Positions 10,775-21,015 of a stretch of 64,000 nucleotides of DNA are shown one piece after another. Both the position numbers and the translations under genes were made by a program. The stretch covers positions 3,968,001 through 4,032,000 of the forward strand of contig NW_026946363.1 of assembly GCF_035222375.1 (NCBI RefSeq), written 5' to 3'. The notes under the pieces were generated by a model. It worked only from the letters and a program-made list of their open reading frames with translations, was not told the DNA's origin and made no database searches. The number at the start of each line of letters is the position of its first letter. Position 1 is the stretch's first letter. Source of the stretch: Podospora pseudocomata. Its lineage: Eukaryota > Ascomycota > Sordariomycetes > Sordariales > Podosporaceae.

Positions 10775-13387
10775 ATGGTCCCGGCATTTTTGAGTGGCAT
10801 TCTTCGACGGCGGCATGATGAGGAGGAGCAACTGCCAAGTGTTGACGGGTCGTTGGAGGGGGACTCGAGTGGGCTGGCGTCGCTGAAGCATTTTGAGAAG
10901 ATGCACCGACTGGATCCAAACCTGCCGTTGGACGAGCTGGAGGAGGTGGATATCGCCATCATCTTGAACCAGCAAAATGCCGAGAAGGGGGCGGAAATTG
11001 AGCAGGTCTTGAATGAGGACAACTCTCCATATCCAGAAGTGAGAAGCCACCCTAGAAATATGGCCGGCGCAAGAGGTGTTGGAGGTTGTGAAATGAGGGG
11101 ATGGTCGTTCTAACATTTGTCCTCTTATCAAGGTACGAGCCACGGTACGAAACTTCGATGTCGAGATGCCTGCGAATACGGTGCGAGCATGGGTCATTGG
11201 GATGCTCTTGTGTACGATTGGCTCCGCCGTCAACATGCTGCTGTCGCTACGAAACCCGAGCATCATGCTCACGACATTTGTCATCCAACTCATCGCCTAC
11301 CCATTGGGTCTCTGCTGGGATTATGTGTTCCCGGACCGTGTGTGGAATGTATGGGGGCTCAAGTTCAACCTCAGGCCAGGGCCATTCAACTTTAAGGAGC
11401 ATGTCATCATTGTGGTCATGTCAAATGTGCGTTGTTGATGGTTTTTCCCATTTCTGGATGTTCCAGACGCTAACGTGTACGCAGGCTGCGTATGGAGGTG
11501 GCGCTTTGTATGCTACTGATGTGATCATTGCACAGCGTATGTGGTACGGCCAGAACTTTGGCTGGCTATGGCAAATGCTATTCGGCATCACGACACTTTG
11601 CACGGGTTATGGGCTGGCTGGTTTGGCAAGGAGGTTCCTGGTGTGGCCCGCCGCCATGATCTGGCCGACCGATCTCGTCAACTGCGCCCTATTTTACACC
11701 CTTCATGACCACAGCCCATCCGATCCGACAGTGACGAACGGCTGGAGCATCAGCAGATACAAGTGGTTCATGATCGTGTTCGGTGGCTCGTTTTTGTGGT
11801 ACTGGTTCCCAGGCTATCTCTTCCAGGGCTTGTCATGGTTCTGCTGGATCACCTGGATCTGGCCGGAGAATGTTGTGGTCAACCAGCTGTTTGGTGGATA
11901 TAGCGGTTATGGACTGTTCCCCATCACTCTGGTAGGCCTCCCTGTTTGCTTTCACACGCCGTCTTTGGCTGACACTTGTTTAGGATTGGAGTATAATTTC
12001 CGGCTATCTCATGTCACCGCTTATTCCCCCATTTCACGCCATCGCCAATGTCATCGGCGGGGTCACGGTTTTCTTCGTTTTTGTGTCCATCGGGATCCAT
12101 TACTCGGGCATGTGGTACTCGGAGTTCCTGCCGGTTCAAAATGCCCACGCTTACGATAACACCGGCAATATTTACAACGTTTCCAAAATTTTAGGAGCTG
12201 ACCTGCAGTTCGACGAGGCCAAATACATGGCCTACTCCCCGCTTTATCTCCCTACCCAATTCGCGCTCGCCTACGGGCTTTCGTTCGCCGCGGTTGCTGC
12301 CGTCATCACACACGTCGCCTTGTACCACGGCCGCGAAATCATGTCGCAATGGAGGCTGGCCCGGCAACAAGAGGACGACATTCACATGAGGCTCATGAAG
12401 AAGTACAAGGACGCTCCGGACTGGTGGTACGTTGTACTCTTCGTCATCATGCTCGGCATGTCTTTTGCCGTGGTCGAGGCCTGGGACACCAACTTCCCCT
12501 GGTGGGCTTACATCATCTGCATGCTCATCCCGCTTGTCTGGACGATCCCCATCGGCATCGTCCAGGCTATCACCAACATTCAACTCGGCCTCAACGTCTT
12601 GACCGAGTTCATCATCGGTTACATGCTCCCCGGTCGCCCGCTCGCCATGATGATGTTCAAGAACTATGGTTACTTGTGCATGTCACAAGCGCTTTACTTT
12701 GTCCAGGATATGAAACTAGGTCACTACATGAAGGTCCCTCCCCGAACCATGTTCTGGTCGCAGCTCATCGCATCGATATGGTCCGCCATTGTTCAAATCG
12801 CCGTCATGAACTGGGCCCTGGACACGATCCCCGACATCTGCTCCGAAGATCAAATTCACCATTGGAACTGCCCAAGCGCTCGCGTCTTTTATACCGCTTC
12901 CATAGTATGGGGCGCTATTGGTCCGGCGCGCATGTTTTCTGGCACAGCGCTTTACAGCTCTCTCCAGTGGTTCTGGCTCGTCGGCGCCATTGCTCCCATC
13001 ATCACCTGGTTCTTCGCCCGCCGATATCCGAGATCCCTCTGGCGGTACGTCAACATGCCGCTTATTTTCGGTGGATCAGGCTGGCTGCCACCCGCGACGG
13101 TGTATATCTACTACTGCTGGGGCATCGTGGGGACGGCCTTCAACTATCTTATCAGGAGGAAGAAGACAGGTTGGTGGTTGCAGTACAACTATGTCACTTC
13201 GTCGGCGCTGGACTGCGGGTTGATTGTGTCAACGTTGGTGATTTTCTTTGCGCTCTATCTGAGCGAGACGGATGCGCCGAAGTGGTTCGGAAACACGGCC
13301 GTGTTGGCTACTTTGGATATGACGGCGAAGTCGATACAAAAGGTTGTACCGAAGGGGGAGACTTTTGGGCCGAGTGTATGGCCATAG
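10775..13387 (+). CDS. OPT-family oligopeptide transporter
   Basis: Four exons (10775-11038, 11133-11426, 11485-11931, 11984-13387) join in phase to 802 residues. The ATG sits in AACCAAAATGG, a strong context. The cytosolic N-terminus is acidic. The exon 1/2 junction forms SPYPEVRATV, and MPANTVRAW follows, both typical of the family just before the first membrane segment. The exon 2/3 junction forms VMSNAAYGGG, another family hallmark. Many hydrophobic Trp-rich segments follow (for example FLWYWFPGYLFQGLSWFCW) and run almost to the C-terminus. OPT proteins import small peptides or glutathione-like thiols with protons across the plasma membrane; some relatives move metal chelates, so the substrate is inferred only. 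The gene converges on the MoaE gene. Confidence 0.95.
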
Positions 13388-13942
13388 TGGGGAGTGAGGG
13401 TACAGGGGCAAATAGGGGGTCAAATGGGAGGAGTTTAGGGAGTTGGATGTGTTTTGTTTGGGGGGGGGAGTTTACCGGTTTTGATTGATTTTTCAGTTCG
13501 GAAAGTCTTTACTATATGGCATGTGCTGGACTTGGTTTTGTTCACTTGTGGTTTGATGGTTATTTTTGGATGAAAATAAGCGAGCGAGTAAGCGAGCAAT
13601 GGTCTTTGGGGGGATTTTGTCTCTGTTGATTTAAGGGGTGAGGGGGGTTGATATGGAGAGGATCAAGTCATGTGTCATATGTAGCTGTCTATTGGGATGT
13701 CAAAAATGAGATAGTTGTCGGTCAAGGGACTTTTCGGGTTTGTTGTGCCCTATTTGCGAGTGTCAAGTTTCCCTAAAACCTTCGATATCACTCTATGACA
13801 ATAGGTGTTTCAAACTTAGATACGTAAAATTAGAGACCATAGTTCAAAAGCTCAAGAATACATCCTATCCCATAACCTGCTCACTACCAGATAGCTAAGC
13901 ATGATTACAAGCCAAATCCCAACATGCAAACCCTCTTCCCTT
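13388..13942. other. convergent 3' flanks of the OPT and MoaE genes
   Basis: No gene is seen. The stretch holds G-rich sequence after the OPT stop and AT-richer sequence near 13780-13900, consistent with two facing 3' untranslated regions. Confidence 0.5.
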
Positions 13943-14464
13943 TTACTCGCCCTTGCTCCCCTCCTTCACCTCCGCCCCCTGATGCCCATCCCTATTAGCC
14001 CTCCAAACCCCCCCATCCTCAAACTCCTCCCGTTTCCAAACCTCCACCTTCTCCTTGCATTCCTCCAGCGCCTCCTCGCCCGCGAGCCACGCAGCCTTCC
14101 GATGGGCAGAGCTCACCGCGATGAGGATACTCTCCTCGCCTATGGGGACTGTGCCCAGGCGATGGACGATGGCGATTCCTTTTAGGGCGTGCTTGGTCAG
14201 AAGCGAAGAGGCGATGGAGGAGAGGGTTTGGAGGGCTAGGGGGCGGTACGAGGTGTAGGTTAGGGAGGTGACGGGTTTAGAGGCGAAGTTGTTTCTTGTC
14301 GTGCCGGCAAAGGTGACGATGGCGCCCGCTTCTGGGCTGCGGACTTTGTCCATTATTGAGAGGATGTCGAGTGGGAGGTCGGTGAGGGAGACGTAGATTC
14401 CCGGGAGGGAGATGGAGGATTCTCCCTCTGGGGGTGGGGGGTTGACTTGATCTTGGGTTGTCAT
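13943..14464 (-). CDS. molybdopterin synthase catalytic (large) subunit, MoaE/MOCS2B type
   Basis: A single exon encodes 173 residues from the ATG at 14464; the frame stays open a little upstream but has no ATG there. The MoaE fold is clear: LPLDILSIMDKVRSPEAGAIVTFAGTTR-type strands (keep GAIVTFAGTTR as the signature), then HRLGTVPIGEESILIAVSSAHR, then the KVEVWKREEF segment with the active-site lysines. The enzyme transfers sulfur from the MoaD-type small subunit to cyclic pyranopterin monophosphate, making molybdopterin, the cofactor of nitrate reductase and related enzymes. The Aspergillus counterpart is cnxH. The C-terminal tail is charged. No small-subunit gene is nearby. Confidence 0.92.
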   Translation of the reverse strand: MTTQDQVNPPPPEGESSISLPGIYVSLTDLPLDILSIMDKVRSPEAGAIVTFAGTTRNNFASKPVTSLTYTSYRPLALQTLSSIASSLLTKHALKGIAIVHRLGTVPIGEESILIAVSSAHRKAAWLAGEEALEECKEKVEVWKREEFEDGGVWRANRDGHQGAEVKEGSKGE

Positions 14465-15348
14465 CGTTGGTGCACTGCTCGTGGTTGTGTGAGGGGAGGA
14501 CAAAAGTCAGGGGTTCAGGGGGCAGTGTTGCTCAGGTCTGGGTGGGCGTGTATCGTTTCACCGAGAAATATTGAAGATGGAGCGCAAAATGGGTTTATAA
14601 AAGCATTGTCTGGCTCTTGCAAGTTAGCAGTTTTTTCATTGATATCATCAACTTCATCAAGCACCCACCCCCTGTAATGAGCCACACCGTGGAGGCAGAG
14701 GGTCATCGGCGACTACTCAATGATGGGCCTCGCAAATCGAGTGCAAATGTATTTTTTGGGGATTTGGAACTGCTGTGCTGCTTCAAACTTCTTATTGCCT
14801 CATCAACCACACCATCTCTGTCTTTCGTCTGTAAGTGGCCCCCTCAACACCGTGCTTATCACCGGCGAGCCCACACTGTGGCCCCGCGATGCTAGCCCAC
14901 TGTCGATAAGATTAGATAATCGGAATATCTTCGGTTACTAACGGCTGCTGCAGACTGCTAGCGCTCTGGCCACCTGCGCACGCGCTCCAGGTAAGCTTGC
15001 GACTCGGTGTTTCCTGCGACTGCACCCCTTTGACACGGGCAAAAGGCTAAAAATCTGTGGCGCGTGTGGTGACCTGAAGTATACCTACTACAGCCCCCTA
15101 TCTTTTTAATGTACCTTCTTATAAACGCGTGTATAGAAACCGCGTGTTTTTTTACCTAAAACTCTTTAATTTTATATTTCTAATTCTCGAGATATATCCT
15201 GTAGGGTAAACTGATATCTTTTTATTAATTCTACATTATTTTAATTATAATGACTTTAACTACGTTAATTAAGTTAGTAAGATTACGGATTTTACCTTTA
15301 AAAAATGAACTCGGAAAGTTCGGTTTTATTTACGTTAATGTTATTGTA
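14465..15348. other. intergenic turning AT-rich, RIP-like
   Basis: Up to about 15060 the composition is ordinary and no gene is visible. From about 15100 the sequence is strongly AT-rich with many TTAA/TATA words and stops in all frames, which resembles repeat-induced point mutation of an old repeat. No open element protein remains. Confidence 0.5.
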
Positions 15349-15687
15349 TGTCACGGTTCTAGAAGACAGTGGAGCTACGAGGGACCAATCAGGATGAGAC
15401 TGCGCGATCGAGCGGGGCTCACGGTCCACGGTCCAGTATCGGCCAATCAGGAGCGGACCGAGGACCGTCTGTAAGTCAACGGTCCACGGTCCACTGGTCT
15501 ATATATACGGAGGAACTGGCTGGTGTAGATAGACAGTTCCGCAGTATGCAATTCAGATTGCATTCACGGTATCTTGTGTTTACATTGAGACATCTTGTTA
15601 TGCACTGTTTAGCTGCACCGAACCAATTGTCAGAAGTTACCTTCAACCCGTATCCCTTTCAGAGGTTCTGTACAGGGGTTCGTCACA
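15349..15687 (+). mobile_element. solo LTR remnant, forward orientation (LTR retrotransposon fossil)
   Basis: The 339-bp unit starts TGTCACGG and ends GTTCGTCACA, the TG...CA form of an LTR. A TATATATA box is at 15500-15507. The part upstream of it (U3) carries CCAAT words and two copies of a CGGTCCACGGTCCA word. The part after the TATA box matches, in reverse, the second LTR at 16007-16649. The flanking five bases differ (TTGTA and CGTCG), so no target duplication survives. The superfamily cannot be decided without coding sequence. Confidence 0.72.
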
Positions 15688-16001
15688 CGTCGTACTTAGC
15701 AGCACAGTCTGAGACTCGCCAAGTTCTTGGGTAATTGCTTCACCCTCCTGAGACCCCTGTAGTTACAGTGCTCTCAGCGACCCCATTTAAAACAGTTTAT
15801 TTTAATAAGTACTCAAAAGTGTTATATTTAGTTTAGTTATTTAGATTATCAAGTAGTAATTTATTTATAATAAAAGATTACATAAATAACTATTAACCTT
15901 AGGATTATATATAAAATTAAGGTAATTTAATAAAATATATAGGTTTACGATTTAATGGTATTTAATTTACTAATTAAATCAAATAGTGTGCTTAAGGTTA
16001 G
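15688..16001. repeat. AT-rich RIP-like spacer between two facing LTRs
   Basis: The first 100 bases are ordinary; from about 15785 the sequence is extremely AT-rich with TTAA-type words and no reading frame. It looks like old repeat DNA decayed by C-to-T change. It could be the worn internal part of an element or unrelated AT-rich DNA. Confidence 0.5.
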
Positions 16002-16006
16002 CTAAT

Positions 16007-16649
16007 TGTGACGAACCCCTGTACAGAACCTCTGAAAGGGATACGGGTTGAAGGTAACTTCTGACTGTAACGGTTCCAGGAGTGTATTACAACTATCTGG
16101 TGACGACTCTACGAGTACACCGAACTTGAAGAAGAAAAGGAAAAGGGGAATAGAAGGTTTGTCGACATGAGCCTCTGGTATGGCTGAGGGTGTTGGCCAG
16201 TGCGCGGTGATAGAAGGTTCTGGAGTAGTGGTCTGTGCGTTCTGGGAATAGCTTCACCAGGGCCGAGGGTTGCCGAGGTCCATGCCAGGCTCAGCCTGTT
16301 ACACTGACAATTGGTTCGGTGCAGCTAAACAGTGCATAACAAGATGTCTCAATGTAAACACAAGATACCGTGAATACAATCTGTGATTGCATACTGCGGA
16401 ACTGTCTATCTACACCAGCCAGTTCCTCCGTATATATAGACCTAATGCCAAGCCTGGATCATTCTGTTTCTCCCCGGATCATGACCGACTCTTAAGGATC
16501 ATGAGTGATTCCTGGGAATCGTTCATGATTCCTTCATGTCCCGGATGATCCACCTCTTATTGGTCTATCCTCCTTTCTCTTGATTGGCTGCCGGGCCACC
16601 TCTTTCCTATTGGTTGTTCCTTTTGGGTGTCCACATCATATTCGTGACA
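16007..16649 (-). mobile_element. solo LTR remnant, reverse orientation, interrupted by a second solo LTR
   Basis: On the plus strand the unit starts TGTGACGAAC and ends ATTCGTGACA. It is flanked by a perfect 5-bp target duplication, CTAAT, at 16002-16006 and 16650-16654. Without its insert it is about 400 bp. Its R-U5 portion is nearly the same as that of the LTR at 15349-15687, in inverted order, whereas its U3 part (about 16443-16649) is different, with its own CCAAT/ATTGG words. It is a lone LTR, so the element left by LTR recombination. Confidence 0.85.
16066..16303 (+). mobile_element. nested solo LTR-like element of a second family
   Basis: This 238-bp piece begins TGTAACGG and ends CTGTTACA, with short inverted ends (TGTAAC/GTTACA), and is bounded by a perfect 5-bp duplication, CTGAC, at 16061-16065 and 16304-16308. 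It sits inside the R-U5 part of the older LTR; removing it and one CTGAC restores agreement with the other copy. It must be younger than its host LTR. The strand is arbitrary. Confidence 0.85.
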
Positions 16650-16654
16650 CTAAT

Positions 16655-17017
16655 ACTTTACAAATCTAAAAGTACAGCTAAGACTTAAAAAACTGAGGTT
16701 TTAGCGCGTTTTCCGAGATTTAAATGCGTTTACTAGGGTAGGTTTAGAGGCGGGAAAAGTATTGCCTAGGGCGTGCGTGGTAGACGATTGGTAATTGTTA
16801 GTGAAGACCAGATTTTATTGGGCCACAGCGAGTTTTGGTTTTTTGCCCAGTTAAAGGGACTGCTTGGCTTCGAGTCTCGATTTCCTGACAAACCATCAAG
16901 GTCCTCGCCATTCAACTTTGTAATTATGCTTTGAGCAGCAGACAACCAAACACCACCTTCATCTCAAGCAATTGGGATCTATCTCTCCATTCTGGAACTC
17001 AGTTCAACTTCAGCATC
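16655..17017. other. AT-rich remnant, then promoter of the RBM5-like gene
   Basis: The first 100 bases are AT-rich and may be decayed repeat. From about 16760 the sequence becomes ordinary and CT-rich, as expected for the promoter and leader of the gene starting at 17018. Confidence 0.45.
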
Positions 17018-19910
17018 ATGTACGACGAGGGGCAGCACCGCTCCAGATCCCCATCGCGGGATGGCGGGCGCAGTGGAAGCTATCGCGACCGCGAATATCG
17101 TCGCCCTGATGAAAGAGGTGGCGACTACCGCCGCTCGAGGAAGGGTAAAACCACACGATAAACCTGTCCTAGCAGAAGCACTCTACGATATCCGCTTGTT
17201 GCTTTGCGGTTTGCAAACTGTTGATATGGAGCAGAAGATGGCTAACTTTGGGTGTGTTTGCCTCGACCGCAAAAGATTCTCCAACGCCTCCTTTGAGGAA
17301 CCTCAACTACGATGACGATGACCAGGAGTATTACTCGAGACAAGCTGTCGGGAGCCTTCGCACTGGTGGCGACCCGGATCGCGGACGGTATCGGGGCGAC
17401 AGGCCTCACAGCGGTGGACACCTACCACCGTCTGGTAGCCCGCCGTCGGACCGTTACGGGCGAGGAGATATCGATTTGGAACATAGTGAACGTTTTTCAC
17501 GATACAATCTAGATCGCGATGTGTCACAAAGTCGGCCATCTCGAGATAGGAATCCTGGCGCTGGGCGTGCGGGTGGTCGGGGTCACGGTCGTGGGGAGCA
17601 CAGCGGTGCGGGTTCGGGCTTTGGCTCGTCCAAAGTGTTGATTCTTGAAGGTCTCACTGAGGATGCCACTGAGCGCGACGTCCTCTACGGTCTCGACTTT
17701 GTAACCCGAGACCATCAGTTCTCGAGCGATCAAGTGAAGCTCGTTCGATTACGGTACGATCAAAACGGTAGGTCGCTCATTCCTGGACCAAGTCTCTCGT
17801 CCCATCTTCCGTGTCGGAGGTGCTAATGCGGGGTGTTCAGGCCGGCGGATTGCAGCTGTCGAATTCCATCGTCGATCGCAGGTCGAAGACTTTCTGGACC
17901 AGTTCTATCCGGAAATTTCTTTTCCACTTCAGCATTCCCGCGGGAAGGACTCTGAGTTCTTCACCTTCGGCATTCAGGACCCTAATTACCGCGACGACAT
18001 GCCTGATCCTCGGGAGTCACGGCGCGGTGGCCGAGAAGGCCGAGAAGATGATCGTTGGACGTGTGTAACTGTATGTGCCGTCTATTTTGCCTTGTAAATG
18101 GTCTGAGACTAATCGACCGCAGTGCCATGTTGTTAACTACCCGCACCGAGCTGTGTGTTTCAAGTGCAAAACTGAACGTCCAGAGGATGATGGGTATGGA
18201 GGTGGCCCATTATTAACTGGCGAGACCGACGAGTGCCCCCAGCAGATGCCGTCTCAATATGTCGTAATTCGCAACCTCGACCGTTCTGTCACAGAAGAGG
18301 TTCTGGCCAAAGGGGTCATGAAGTTATTTCTGGAGAACCCAGAGCCACCAAAAGAGGCACCGAGCACCAACAAACTCAAATCAACGGCACCCACCAAGAG
18401 CACTGTCGGCATGGGTGCGAAGCCTGGCTCGCTGCGTCGTGTTTTCGTGATGCGAGATCGCAGAAGCAACGAAAGTTGGAGATATGGCTTCGCCGAATTT
18501 GCCACTGTCGAGGATGCCGTGGCCGCCGTTCAGAAGTTCCAGGCATCGACAAAGTTCACCATCGCCTCAAAGCCAGTCGTCGTTGCCTTTATTCACACAG
18601 GAGTTTTTGTTCCTTCGTTCGATCCTGTTACACCTGACAATCAAGATCTCTCATTCAGCCCTATCTACAATCCTGCCGTTCGCATCAAGTACTGGGATGA
18701 CCGCGCCTACCCTAGCGTACACGTTGTCACCACTGAGCCTATCTCCGAGGTGTCACAGCCTGAAAAGAGCAACAATGCCAATGATGATCCAACCAAAAAT
18801 GTCTCCAAGACGTTCAAGAAGTTTAAGAAGGACCTGGGAGCTGCTGTTGGTGCCAAACCCATCATGATGCCTCAGATGGAGTTGTGGGCCAAGAAGTCAG
18901 CTGAATTGCATGGTTCGAAAGCCAGGGCCACAGATCCCTCAAATACCGATACCGAGTCCTCCAACTTTAACCTCACGACCATCCGTGAGTCTGAGAGCAC
19001 AGAGCCTGACGGTCCATTTGCGCCTCACTGGGCTGATCAGTACATTTCTTATGCCGACTGGGAGGCGATGACATGCGTGGCTTGCGGCTGGAAAGCACCG
19101 ACGGAGCGATCAACCCAAGAACGTACCGACCTACTTATTTACCACGAAGGGACAGCCCATCTATTCTACCACGACCCCGAGATCAAGGACAAAGCCGCGG
19201 CTGCTCTCAGTGCTCTTGGCAAGAAGCACCGCACCATCATCCGCCGTACCCCTCGTCTCAAATCTGAACCCCTGCCCAAATACAAATCATACGCTGACTT
19301 TGACCGCCTCCGTTGTCTACTCTGCAAGCGCCAATTTCAAAAGATGGAAGTAATCTGGCTACACGAACAGCAAAGCGAACTCCACAAGCGGAACCTCGCC
19401 CACCCTAAAGCCCGCTCTCGCGCAGAGGAAGAGTTCAAGAAACTGGGCAAGAAACAAAGAAGCTGCATCCCCGACCAAGCCTTCTACCGCGAGTGGGAAG
19501 CGCAACTTAAGCGTAGTCAGCCCAACTATCGTGATCGAGCCTTGGAACGTAGGCAAGCTTTCCGTCAGCCGAAGAAACCCACCAATCAGCCCAAGACATC
19601 TGTGCCAGAAAAGAGGAAAGAACCTTCTTCGTTGTCCGCAGAGGCGGACACACCGGCCAAGAAGAGCAAAGGGGCGGGTATGCTGGCCAAGATGGGGTGG
19701 ACGGCGGGTGCGGGACTTGGGGCCGAGGGGGCGGGGAGGACGGATGCGATTGCGACGGAGGTTTATGCTCCTGGTGTTGGGTTGGGGGCGGAGGGGAGTA
19801 AGCTTGGGGATGCTGGGGAGGAGGCGCAAAGGAGGACGAAGGGGGATTTCAGTGACTTTGTGGAGAAGACGAGGAATAGAGCTAGGGAGAGGTTTGATCG
19901 GTTGGGGTAA
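17018..19910 (+). CDS. RBM5/RBM10-like RNA-binding splicing factor
   Basis: Four exons (17018-17144, 17276-17767, 17841-18070, 18123-19910) give 878 residues. In order: an Arg/Ser/Gly-rich N-terminus; an RRM (about 160-260, SKVLILEGLTEDATE); a RanBP2-type zinc finger (WTCVTC...CFKC, about 278-299) assembled across the third intron; a second RRM (about 328-440, YVVIRNLDRSVTEE); a long linker; two C2H2-like fingers (CVACGW...H and CLLCKRQF...H...H); and a C-terminal G-patch (from about 800, GMLAKMGWTAGAGLG). RRM, RanBP2 finger, RRM, C2H2 and G-patch in this order is the RBM5/RBM10 pattern, known to act in early spliceosome assembly and alternative splicing in the nucleus. The first intron (131 nt) is the longest. 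A worn repeat block lies immediately upstream. Confidence 0.92.
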
Positions 19911-20827
19911 GGGAGGGGGGGTAAATGATTATGATATGTGTGTTTTGTAAAATATTGAGGTTGGACTGGACGGTAGGAGATGACGTTATGGGTGTTGGAT
20001 GATGGGATGCGGTATACACCCGGCCGAGAGTGTTTCAATAAAACCGCTGAGATTGATATGTCGGCTCCACGATAATAAGGCTTTGACTTCCGTTACTCTT
20101 TGATGTGTGAACTGTTGACGTGATATTGAAGCGTATCTTGCGTGCCCGGGGTTTCCTGTGGTTTTCTCTATTCACTTAATTTATGTTGTCCAGCTCGAGC
20201 CCGAGCACTCACCCAGCCCGAGCACTCATCATCGTAAATCACATCACCTCAATCACCATCACACAACTCAAAGTTCTCAAAATCAAAGCTAATTTGACCA
20301 GGCAAGGTGGCAGTCTCCTCCTCATCTACCACCACCCATTCGTTCACCACAAATAGCCTACACTACCAAAAACCCATACATACACAAGCAAAAGCCCCAT
20401 CCGTCTCGCCTCCAACGCCAACACAATGCAAGTTGACCCCTTTTCCCTTCATCCATCACCCCTTCCATCCTCCCATGCCGCGAGGCGCCTCCCCCCACCC
20501 CACATGCAACTCGACCAGTGCGTCTCCATCCTCCCCAGAACCACATCTCACCAGTCCATAATGAACAGAGGGAGAAAAAACAGGGAAAAGGGGGGAATCA
20601 TGATGCCCATTACCACTGCAGACTGCACAGAAACGGAAGGTGAAAACCCCCATAACCCATGACCTAGGAAAAGAAAAACGGACACCTAACAAATCCTTGT
20701 CTGGACAAGGCATAAAAAAAGACGAAACAAACATCAAGGGGAAAACAAAAAGAGAAGAAAAACCATACAGAAAATATTGACATGGTAAAGGTAAAAAGTA
20801 GGCCTCACCCGCGTCCATTGTCCGCGT
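19911..20827. other. convergent 3' flanks, RBM5-like and SNF2 genes
   Basis: No gene is seen. A duplicated AGCCCGAGCACTCA word lies at about 20198-20229. The AC-rich part near 20220-20430 has only short random frames. Confidence 0.5.
20037..20042 (+). terminator. candidate poly(A) signal of the RBM5-like gene
   Basis: AATAAA lies 127 bases after the stop codon at 19910, a normal distance for a fungal 3' end. It is read from sequence alone. Confidence 0.4.
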
Positions 20828-21015
20828 TTTTGTGTGTCCTCGAGGCCTTGTCTCCCGACAACAACACCTCCCAACCTCCAAACAAGGCATCTCAACTCCA
20901 TTTTGACGCCTTCTAGCCCCCAAACAAGGCCTGTCAAGTAAAATTGAGGCCTATCGACTATCCGCTGAGGCCTTCTCACTCTCTACTGAGGCCTTTCGGT
21001 TCAATTTTGACGCCT
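20828..21015 (-). repeat. 21-nt periodic degenerate array beginning at the SNF2 stop codon
   Basis: On the minus strand, nine words of the form AGGC(C/G)TC or close variants start at 21015, 20994, 20973, 20952, 20932, 20911, 20890, 20869 and 20848, so the spacing is 21 nt eight times except one step of 20. The bases between the words vary. The first word overlaps the TAG stop of the SNF2 gene. A similar array with the same period occurs in an intron of the same gene. Confidence 0.8.

Noticed and set aside
12349-13488. 379-codon frame inside the OPT transporter gene
   Set aside because: Same strand, wrong frame within a clear OPT coding exon; His/Arg-rich composition is a by-product of the real codons.
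15349-16649. A single large inverted-repeat DNA transposon or MITE
   Set aside because: The arms fit two separate LTRs with TG...CA ends and, for the second, a 5-bp target duplication; the sequence beyond the TATA box differs between arms, unlike transposon ends.
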